NCBI GenBank assembly: GCA_021404785.1
Contig: QWHH01000008.1
Span: 62,001-126,000 of the forward strand
DNA length: 64,000 nucleotides
Direction: 5' to 3'
DNA from: Lysobacterales bacterium PRO7
Lineage (GTDB): Bacteria > Pseudomonadota > Gammaproteobacteria > Xanthomonadales > Rhodanobacteraceae
Program-made: the position numbers and the translations under genes
The notes under the pieces: generated by a model
The model's input: the letters and a program-made list of their open reading frames with translations, nothing else
Database searches by the model: none
Told to the model about the DNA's origin: nothing
Shown here: piece by piece, positions 57,370 through 64,000 of the stretch
Layout: every line of letters begins with the position of its first letter
Numbering within the stretch: position 1 is the first letter of the stretch

Positions 57370-58446
57370 TTACGCCGACAGCGCCTGCATCTGCTCGGCC
57401 TGAAACTCCTGCGCGAGCGGGTCGAGCAGGGCGTCCATGTCGCCATTGAGGATTTCCGGCAGGCGGTGCAGGGTCAGGCCGATGCGATGGTCGGTCACGC
57501 GGTTCTGCGGAAAGTTGTAGGTGCGGATCTTCTCGCTGCGATCGCCGGAGCCGACCTGCAAACGGCGACTGTCGGCCTGGGCGGCGGTCTGCTTTGTGCG
57601 CTGTTCATCGAGCAGGCGCGCCTTGAGCAGGCTGAGCGCGCGGGCGCGGTTTTTGTGTTGGCTGCGCTCGTCCTGGCATTCGACCACGATGCCGGTTGGC
57701 AGGTGCGTGATGCGGATTGCCGAGTCGGTCTTGTTGACGTGCTGGCCGCCAGCGCCGGAAGCGCGAAAGGTGTCGGTTTTAAGGTCCGCCGGATTGAGAT
57801 TGACGTCTTCGATTTCATCCATCTCGGGCAGGATCGCCACGGTTGCGGCCGAGGTGTGGATGCGGCCCTGCGCCTCGGTCGCCGGCACGCGCTGCACGCG
57901 ATGCGCGCCAGATTCGAATTTCAGTCGCGCGAACACGCCGGCGCCTTCGACGCGCGCGACGATTTCCTTGTAGCCGCCGTGCTCGCCGGGATTCGACGAC
58001 AGTATTTCCACGCGCCATCCGCGCGTTTCGGCATAGCGCGCGTACATGCGGAACAGGTCGCCGGCGAAGATCGCCGCTTCGTCGCCGCCGGTGCCGGCAC
58101 GCACTTCGAGAAAGATATTGGCGTCGTCGCGCTCGTCTTTCGGCAGCAGCAGTACGTTCAATTCGCGATCGAGCGCTTCGCGACGCGCCAGCAACTCCGC
58201 GATTTCCGATTCCGCCAGGTCGCGCAAGTCCGGATCGCTCAACATGGCGCGCGCGGATTCGATCGATTTTTCCGTGGCGTCGAAGCGCGACAGCGTGTCG
58301 GCGAGCGGCTGCAACTGCGCGTACTCGCGCGACAGGTCGCGGAAACGCGTGTTGTCGCCGATGACCTCGGGTTGCGCGAGCAGCAGCGCGACTTCTTGAT
58401 GGCGTTCGGCGAGGGTGTCGAGCCGGCGTCGGATCGACGGCATCAT
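57370..58446 (-). CDS. prfA: PrfA, peptide chain release factor 1
   Basis: A 358-residue class I release factor. It has the stop-codon recognition P-A-T motif (188-190, the P-x-T tripeptide of RF1) and the catalytic G-G-Q at 233-235 (G-A-G-G-Q-H-V-N-K). It reads UAA and UAG. The start M-M-P-S-I at 58446 overlaps the hemA stop (ATGATG/TGA), the same hemA-prfA coupling as in E. coli. prmC, which methylates the G-G-Q glutamine, does not follow; a GT41 gene does. Confidence 0.97.
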   Translation of the reverse strand: MMPSIRRRLDTLAERHQEVALLLAQPEVIGDNTRFRDLSREYAQLQPLADTLSRFDATEKSIESARAMLSDPDLRDLAESEIAELLARREALDRELNVLLLPKDERDDANIFLEVRAGTGGDEAAIFAGDLFRMYARYAETRGWRVEILSSNPGEHGGYKEIVARVEGAGVFARLKFESGAHRVQRVPATEAQGRIHTSAATVAILPEMDEIEDVNLNPADLKTDTFRASGAGGQHVNKTDSAIRITHLPTGIVVECQDERSQHKNRARALSLLKARLLDEQRTKQTAAQADSRRLQVGSGDRSEKIRTYNFPQNRVTDHRIGLTLHRLPEILNGDMDALLDPLAQEFQAEQMQALSA

Positions 58447-59714
58447 GCGTCCGCGTCCGTGTCGCTGCCCGCATCGAACAGGCGTTGCGCGGCGCGCAGC
58501 AGTTCCGCGTCACCGCGCAATGCGGCCTCGCGCAGGTTCGCGCTCGGTGCATGCAGCAGCTTGTTCGTGAGCGTGTGCGCAAGGTAGTCCAGCGCCTGCT
58601 CCGGCGTGCGTCCGTTCGCGAGCAGCGCGCGCGCGCGGTTCAGGACTTCGTCGCGCCGGGTTTCCGCGGCGTGGCGAAGCTGCGGCAACGGATTGCCGGC
58701 GTTGAGCGCACCGCGCCAGGCAGCGTAATGCGTCACCGACAGGTCGATCAGCGCGTTGGCCTGCTCCGCCGCTTGCTGGCGCGAGCGCAGGTTTGCGTCG
58801 ACCGCCTGGCGCAGGTCGTCGATGGTGTAAAGGTATACATCTTCCAGTGCGGAGACTTCCGCCTCGATGTCGCGCGGCACGGCCAGGTCGACCAGGAACA
58901 TCGGTCGGCGCCGGCGCGCGGCGATTGCGGCGTCGACCATCGTGCGCGTGAGCACCGGCTCGCGCGCGGCGGTGGAACTGATCACGATGTCGGCCTCCGC
59001 GAGATGGCTCGGCAGGTCGGAAAGCGCAATCGCGTAGCCGGAGAATCGCCCCGCCAGCGCAACTGCGTTTTCCCGAGTGCGATTGGCCACGATCAGGCGG
59101 CGCACGCGCGATTCGGCCAGATGTCGCGCGGCCAGTTCCATGGTTTCGCCGGCGCCGATGAGGAGCACGCAAGCTTGGCTCAAATCCGCGAACAGGCGCT
59201 CGGCGATGCGCACCGCGGTGAACGCCACCGACACCGGATTCGCGCCGATGCGCGTTTCCGTGCGCACGCGCTTGGCCACGGCGAAGGTCTGCTGCAGCAG
59301 GCGTTCCATCGGCGCACGCAGGGTGCCGGCGCCGCGTGCGAGCTGGTAGGCGTCCTTCACCTGGCCGAGGATCTGCGGCTCGCCGAGCACCATCGAATCC
59401 AGTCCCGTGGCGACGCGGAACAGGTGGCGCACGGCGGCGTTGTCCGCATGCCGGTAGAGGAACTCGTCGAGCCGGCGCGCGTCCAAACCATGATGACCGA
59501 GCAGCCAATCGCGCGGCACCGTTTCCGCGCTGGTGTCCACGTCCACGTACAACTCGGTGCGGTTGCAGGTGGACAGGATCAGCGCCTCGTTCACGCCGGA
59601 CTGATTGGCGAGGTCGGACAATGCCGCCGGCGTGGCCTCGGGCGCAAACGCCACCTTTTCGCGCACCGGCAGGGGCGCGGTCTGATGGTTGAGGCCTAAG
59701 GCAATCAGGGTCAT
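58443..59714 (-). CDS. hemA: HemA, glutamyl-tRNA reductase
   Basis: A 423-residue enzyme that makes glutamate-1-semialdehyde from Glu-tRNA, the first step of tetrapyrrole synthesis in this group. The catalytic cysteine is C50 ([10 protein letters not shown]). [17 protein letters not shown] and the NADPH-binding L-L-I-G-A-G-E-T follow. The C-terminal dimerisation helix contains L-T-N-K-L-L-H-A-P. It overlaps prfA and is divergent from the TPR lipoprotein gene across only 48 bp. Confidence 0.97.
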   Translation of the reverse strand: MTLIALGLNHQTAPLPVREKVAFAPEATPAALSDLANQSGVNEALILSTCNRTELYVDVDTSAETVPRDWLLGHHGLDARRLDEFLYRHADNAAVRHLFRVATGLDSMVLGEPQILGQVKDAYQLARGAGTLRAPMERLLQQTFAVAKRVRTETRIGANPVSVAFTAVRIAERLFADLSQACVLLIGAGETMELAARHLAESRVRRLIVANRTRENAVALAGRFSGYAIALSDLPSHLAEADIVISSTAAREPVLTRTMVDAAIAARRRRPMFLVDLAVPRDIEAEVSALEDVYLYTIDDLRQAVDANLRSRQQAAEQANALIDLSVTHYAAWRGALNAGNPLPQLRHAAETRRDEVLNRARALLANGRTPEQALDYLAHTLTNKLLHAPSANLREAALRGDAELLRAAQRLFDAGSDTDADA

Positions 59715-59762
59715 GCGGGCAGGGCGGGTCGGCTAAACTAGGCGCAGCGTAAGGAAAATCCG

Positions 59763-61472
59763 ATGACATTATTGTACCGCCTTCCCGCCACCGCCCTTGC
59801 GCTTGCGCTTGCCGGATGCGCCAGCATGCCGGTCGCTCACAAGACCGCCATCGCGCCGCAGCCGCTGCAGCATCTTGCCGTGACTGCGGCTGCGCCAGAA
59901 GACGATCTGCTGGCGATGAAACTGGCCGGCCAGTTCGCATTGGAAAGTGGCGATGTCGCCAAGGCAGCCAGCGAGTTTGCGAAAGCCGCGGCGCGCAGCG
60001 ACGATCCGGCGCTGGCGGACGAAGCGGTGGAAGTGGCCATCGCCGCCAAGGATTGGGAACTGGCGCGATCAGGTATCGCGCGTTGGCAGCAATTGCGCGC
60101 CGACGATCCGGCATTGTGGCAGTGGCGCGCGCGCCTGTCGCTGCACGACGGCAAATCCGATGCGGCGCTGGAGGATCTTCAGCGCCTGGCGCATCAGGCA
60201 GACGCCAAAGGCTGGCGCGCGATCGGCCGCGTTCTCCTCGCAAACTCCGACAAGGCGCAAGCCGCCGCACTGCTGCAAAAACTGGCCACGCCTGAAGCAC
60301 TCGGCAAGAAATCCGCGACCTGGGTTGCCGTAAGCGAGCTGGCCGATCATCTGGACGATCCAGCGCTCGCCGAATCGCTGACGAAACAGGCCATCGTCCG
60401 CTTCGGCGATGCGCCGGCCTATGTCTGGGGCGCGGAACTCAAGCTCAAGGGCGGCGACAAGTCCGGTGCGCGCGCGCTGTTCGTCGAAGCGCTCAAGCGC
60501 AATGCTGGCGACACACACCTGCGCGTGGCGTATGCGACCGTCCTCGGGCAGATGGGCGACAACGTCGAGGCGGCGAACGTGCTCGCCATCGGCAAACAGG
60601 ATGATTACTCGTATTCCGCGCGCGCCGCCTATGCTGCGCGGGCCAACGACAAGGCACTGATCGCGTCGCTGTACAAGGAATTGCTTGCCGACAAGTCGCC
60701 GCGTAATGCGACGCGCCTGAACCTGCTCGGGCAACTGGCGGAGTTGCAGGAACACAAAGCCGAGGCCCTGGACTGGTACGAAAAGGTGCCGGCCACCGAC
60801 GAGCACTGGGCGCAGGCGCAATTGCGCACCGCCCTGCTGCTCGACCAGACCGGGCATATGGCGCAGGCGCTGGACCTGTTGCACCAGTTGCAGGCGCGCA
60901 GCGGCGACGACGACAAGCAAGTCGGCGATGCGTTCCTGATGGAAGCCGAGATCCTCGGCCAGCATCAGCGCAATGAAGAAGCGGTCGCCGTTTACGATCG
61001 CGGCTTGCGCGCGCTGCCGGACGATCCGCGCCTGCTCTATGCGCGCGCCTTGCTCAACGACGACTTGAATCATGTGGACGCCGCCGTGCGCGACCTGCGT
61101 CGCCTGCTCGAGCAACAGCCGGGTAACGCGGATGCGCTCAATGCGCTGGGCTACACACTGGCCGATCGCACCAAGGACCAGGCCGAAGCGTTGGCCTTGA
61201 TCGAAAAGGCGCTCGCGATCAAACCCGATGAGCCTGCAATCATCGATTCCATGGGCTGGGTGCAATACCGGCTCGGACATCTCAAGCAGGCGGTCGAACA
61301 CCTGCGTGCCGCGTATGCGAAACAGCCTGATCCGGAAATCGCCGCGCACCTGGGCGAGGTGTTGTGGGTTTCCGGCGACAAGGATGAAGCGAAAAAGATC
61401 TGGGCGCAGGGACAGAAGAAGGACGCGAAGAACAAGGTGCTGCTGGAAACGATCAAGCGGTTGGAATCCTGA
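59763..61472 (+). CDS. TPR-repeat outer-membrane lipoprotein
   Basis: A 569-residue lipoprotein with lipobox L-A-G-C (Cys19). The rest is a chain of TPR-like helical repeats (A-L-E-D-L-Q-R-L-A, N-L-L-G-Q-L-A-E-L, G-D-A-F-L-M-E-A-E-I-L, N-A-L-G-Y-T-L-A-D-R, S-M-G-W-V-Q-Y-R-L-G). The last resembles the TPR proteins that sit before lolB in Lysobacterales. AAGGAAAA precedes the ATG. A possible role is scaffolding in lipoprotein or envelope biogenesis; nothing in the sequence proves it. lolB is not the next gene. Confidence 0.85.
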   Translation: MTLLYRLPATALALALAGCASMPVAHKTAIAPQPLQHLAVTAAAPEDDLLAMKLAGQFALESGDVAKAASEFAKAAARSDDPALADEAVEVAIAAKDWELARSGIARWQQLRADDPALWQWRARLSLHDGKSDAALEDLQRLAHQADAKGWRAIGRVLLANSDKAQAAALLQKLATPEALGKKSATWVAVSELADHLDDPALAESLTKQAIVRFGDAPAYVWGAELKLKGGDKSGARALFVEALKRNAGDTHLRVAYATVLGQMGDNVEAANVLAIGKQDDYSYSARAAYAARANDKALIASLYKELLADKSPRNATRLNLLGQLAELQEHKAEALDWYEKVPATDEHWAQAQLRTALLLDQTGHMAQALDLLHQLQARSGDDDKQVGDAFLMEAEILGQHQRNEEAVAVYDRGLRALPDDPRLLYARALLNDDLNHVDAAVRDLRRLLEQQPGNADALNALGYTLADRTKDQAEALALIEKALAIKPDEPAIIDSMGWVQYRLGHLKQAVEHLRAAYAKQPDPEIAAHLGEVLWVSGDKDEAKKIWAQGQKKDAKNKVLLETIKRLES

Positions 61473-61598
61473 GGTGCTCCAAGCGGTTGCCTTCTGGCTC
61501 CTCGCGGGTTAAGGTTCCCGTGCGGCTGCGCACGCAGGGGCCGTGCATTGCCGCCAACCGCGAGCGCCTACTGGGGGCGCCGAAAGGAGCGAGCAACC

Positions 61599-63602
61599 AT
61601 GCGATCCATTCGCATATTTTTCCGTCGATTCGTTTCACGCGCATTGTGCGTGCCTTGCTACGCGATGCTGGCTTTTGCCTTGCTCCCAGCGGCTGCCAAC
61701 GCCGCGACGATAAGCTCCGGCTACAGCGGCAATTGGTACAACCCGGCACGAAGTGGCGAGGGGTTGCAACTGGAAATCCTCAGCCCGGAATTCGCGCTGG
61801 TCGAGTGGTACACCTACGACAGTCAGGGCAAGCAGCGCTGGATTCAGGGTGTGGGCAACATCGCGGGCGATTCGATCCAGTTTCCGCAGGTGTATACGAC
61901 GCAAGGCGGCAAATTCGGGCCGGCCTTCAATCCGGACGATGTCAAAATCAATGTCGTCGGAAACCTGTCGCTGACGTTCGGCGATTGCAACACCGGCACG
62001 TTCAAGTACACGGCGTTCGGCCAGTCGCAGACCTTGCCGATCCAGCGCCTGACGCAGACGATGGGTGCGGGCTGCGCGCCGATCAACGGCGTGCCGGGCG
62101 AGCCAGTGCAGTCTTACGCGGGTCAGAGCGGCAGTTGGTACAACCCGGCGCGCAGCGGCGAAGGCTTCGATCTGCAATGGTTGGCCAACGGCGCGGCCGT
62201 GGTCACCTGGTACACCTACGACGCCAATGGCAATCAGGTCTGGCTGCTGGGCGTGGGCAGCCAGCAGAACGGCACGATCGTGTTCGACCAGATGGCGATC
62301 TCGAAAGGCCCGAAGTTCGGCGCGGCCTACAACAAGGCCGATCTACAACAAGACGATTGGGGTTCGTTGACCTTGACGCTGGATTGCAACGGCGGCACGG
62401 CGCACTACGCATCCAAACAGACAGCTTTCGGCTCTGGCGACCTGACGTTGACGCGGCTGACGCATTTGCAGCAGCCGGCATGTCCTTATGTGCAGCCGAA
62501 GTTCAGCGATTTGTACAGCGTGACGTGGGAGGAAATTCCGATTGCGCAGGGAACGCCGGCAAATCCCAATATCATTTCAGCCGAGTCGATTGCGAATGAC
62601 GGCACGATTGCGGGACGGAGGGGCGGGCATCTGGTGCTGTGGCATCCGGATACGCAAATTTGGGAGGATGTCCCACGCGATCTCGCGGCCGTACCGGTGT
62701 TCATTTCATCCGATGGTTCGAAGGTGATTGCGACCGATGACAGTCCAGCAGATGAGTCACTGCCAGTTCACACGTTGTTATGGCAGCGGCCCACCGGGTG
62801 GCAGGCGTTGCCGGGTGATGTGATTTTTGATTCGGTGACGTTAAGCGTTTCTCGAAATTTTCAATTCGCTGCCGGATATGGACACAACAAAGGCGAAACG
62901 GATCAAGCCTGGATTCGGGCGGTTGATGGTATGCAACAGATTTTGCCGATGCCTGAACCCAATACTATTGGAAATCCCCTTGCGATTTCGAACGACGGAA
63001 ACACGGTCATCGGAATGGCATTGCGTTTTACGACGCCATCCGGATGGCCGACCCCTGTGGCTGTCCGTTGGCAGACGAATGGGCAACCCACAATTCTGCA
63101 TAATCCTGCTGGTGAAGAACTTGCTGTTGCGAATGTCTGCAATGCCGATTGCAGCATCATATTCGGTAATCATCTGTATAACTATGATCCTAGCCAAGCG
63201 CACTCGGGCGAAGCTTGGTACCTCATGGGCGATGGTGCGTTCAATTATTTAGGCTCGGTTGCCGATGAATGGTCCACGCCCGGCTATGGAGTGACCGATG
63301 CAACGGCAGACGGCGCGTTCGCTATCGGCTCGTATGTAACAAAGCCGCCGATCGCTGGCTATCCTGCCGCCACAGTAAATAGAGCGTTCATCTGGACCCA
63401 AACCACTGGCATCGTTTCGGTGCGTTCGTTGGTCAATGAGCTTGGTATCGGCGATGATGATTGGGATTGGATGACAACGATACGTCTCTCACCCGATGGC
63501 GACAAAATCCTGCTGGGTGGCCTTCATCGTCTGGATTTGTACCCTACTGGTTACTCTCGTGCAGCAGTGCTGCACTTGATCCCAAAATCGAGTACAAATT
63601 GA
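61599..63602 (+). CDS. Secreted mosaic protein: two WYNPARSGEG repeats plus HAF-like repeat domain
   Basis: A 667-residue exported protein. The signal peptide ends near A-N-A-A (36). Two tandem copies of a domain of about 115 residues (43-156 and 176-290) each start S/G-x-W-Y-N-P-A-R-S-G-E-G and contain W-Y-T-Y-D and a W-x-x-G-V-G end. From about 300 the protein changes to HAF-like repeats: I-S-A-E-S-I-A-N-D-G-T-I-A-G, A-I-S-N-D-G-N-T-V-I-G, L-S-P-D-G-D-K-I-L-L-G. The DNA from about 62500 is visibly more AT-rich with different codon choice. AAAGGAG precedes ATG 61599; an upstream in-frame start is dropped. Confidence 0.8.
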   Translation: MRSIRIFFRRFVSRALCVPCYAMLAFALLPAAANAATISSGYSGNWYNPARSGEGLQLEILSPEFALVEWYTYDSQGKQRWIQGVGNIAGDSIQFPQVYTTQGGKFGPAFNPDDVKINVVGNLSLTFGDCNTGTFKYTAFGQSQTLPIQRLTQTMGAGCAPINGVPGEPVQSYAGQSGSWYNPARSGEGFDLQWLANGAAVVTWYTYDANGNQVWLLGVGSQQNGTIVFDQMAISKGPKFGAAYNKADLQQDDWGSLTLTLDCNGGTAHYASKQTAFGSGDLTLTRLTHLQQPACPYVQPKFSDLYSVTWEEIPIAQGTPANPNIISAESIANDGTIAGRRGGHLVLWHPDTQIWEDVPRDLAAVPVFISSDGSKVIATDDSPADESLPVHTLLWQRPTGWQALPGDVIFDSVTLSVSRNFQFAAGYGHNKGETDQAWIRAVDGMQQILPMPEPNTIGNPLAISNDGNTVIGMALRFTTPSGWPTPVAVRWQTNGQPTILHNPAGEELAVANVCNADCSIIFGNHLYNYDPSQAHSGEAWYLMGDGAFNYLGSVADEWSTPGYGVTDATADGAFAIGSYVTKPPIAGYPAATVNRAFIWTQTTGIVSVRSLVNELGIGDDDWDWMTTIRLSPDGDKILLGGLHRLDLYPTGYSRAAVLHLIPKSSTN

Positions 63603-63654
63603 TGCTGGTTTTTCGTGAACTGGGGGTGCTGTTAATCACAACTGGAGAAATGCA

Positions 63655-63918
63655 ATGAAACGCAAAGAAATACCGGTACTGACATTGCTCTGGGGTGCAA
63701 TGTTGGGCGTAAACCCTGCCGCATTCGCCGCTTCGGAAATGCCGTTTCAGTATGACAAAAGTACCTTGGCGCAAGTCGAGGCGCTTTACGGAATCGACGA
63801 GAGTGCTGCGATCACACGTCTTTCGAAAGAATACGATGCGGCAGTTCAGGCGCGGCGCATTGAGGAGCGTCATCTACCAGGTTACGCGAAGTGCGAGCGC
63901 GTATTACCGACGCGTTGA
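63655..63918 (+). CDS. Short secreted protein, probably a truncated or frameshifted peptidase pro-region
   Basis: An 87-residue ORF with GGAG upstream of the ATG and a signal peptide (L-L-W-G-A-M-L-G-V-N-P-A-A-F-A-A). The mature part (Q-V-E-A-L-Y-G-I-D-E-S-A-A-I-T-R-L-S-K-E-Y-D) and R-R-I-E-E-R-H-L-P-G-Y-A resemble the pro-domain start of alpha-lytic-protease-like peptidases. These usually continue with G-A-W-F-D; here it becomes unrelated and stops. Another frame stays open to the window end from about 63890. It may be a degraded gene or an insertion junction. The last 80 bp show no other feature. Confidence 0.5.
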   Translation: MKRKEIPVLTLLWGAMLGVNPAAFAASEMPFQYDKSTLAQVEALYGIDESAAITRLSKEYDAAVQARRIEERHLPGYAKCERVLPTR

Positions 63919-64000
63919 CATCAGCTATCGGCGCAGGAGGTATGAATCGCCCAGAGTTTCGTAGACATCTCGGAGCCATACACTATGGCATCGACGGAGG

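Overview
The window is a G+C-rich chromosomal segment of a gammaproteobacterium. The likely order is Lysobacterales (Xanthomonadales), and it looks more like Rhodanobacteraceae than Xanthomonas. This rests on gene order and families: tol-pal-cpoB-queE-queC-tRNA-Lys, a GumN-type TraB protein, an O-GlcNAc-transferase-like gene beside prfA-hemA, and secreted proteins with W-Y-N-P-A-R-S-G-E-G repeats. The placement is inference, because no 16S gene is present. Almost everything is chromosomal core or lineage-specific. I see no phage, insertion sequence, plasmid or CRISPR array.

Layout. 1-5.8 kb: Tol-Pal envelope operon running into queuosine genes and tRNA-Lys. 5.8-12.5 kb: acyl-CoA dehydrogenase, lipoprotein, fatty-acid desaturase, a HAD phosphatase plus HemL-like aminotransferase pair, and a TraB/GumN protein. 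12.5-18.6 kb: a tight minus-strand run of eight genes (arginase-fold protein, half-size EamA transporter, alpha/beta hydrolase, FemAB-type acyltransferase, second half-size EamA transporter, acyl carrier protein, ketosynthase, PhzF-like enzyme). I cannot assign it to a known pathway and consider it the best candidate for an undescribed system. 18.7-31.3 kb: housekeeping genes (tRNA-Phe, yggX, mutY, ftsY, rsmD, coaD) mixed with secreted or membrane proteins, gamma-glutamyltransferase, Nudix, Xni-type nuclease and nitroreductase.

31.3-41.1 kb: a complete cbb3 oxidase operon, ccoNOQP followed by a short ccoH-like gene, ccoI, ccoS and a SafE-type gene. A perfect FNR/Anr palindrome sits in front of ccoN, and the proton-translocating transhydrogenase operon pntAa-pntAb-pntB diverges from it. 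Together they form a respiratory and redox block, probably induced at low oxygen. 41.1-48.3 kb: small secreted and membrane proteins, a GNAT, a MocR regulator, sufT, and a large REC/GGDEF/EAL protein whose catalytic motifs are degenerate.

48.3-51 kb: an AT-rich promoter island and a long GC-rich leader before a secreted, probably proteolytic protein with PKD and two PPC domains, closed by a clear terminator. 51-59.7 kb: asparaginase, AidB-like dehydrogenase, wrbA, thioredoxin, moaB, OGT-like transferase, prfA and hemA. 59.8-64 kb: a TPR lipoprotein diverges from hemA, but lolB-ispE do not follow. Instead there is a mosaic secreted protein whose 3' half has visibly lower G+C, then a short secreted ORF that breaks off, which suggests accessory DNA at the right edge. 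Two copies of a palindromic repeat of about 100 bp lie at 7.6 and 45.0 kb.
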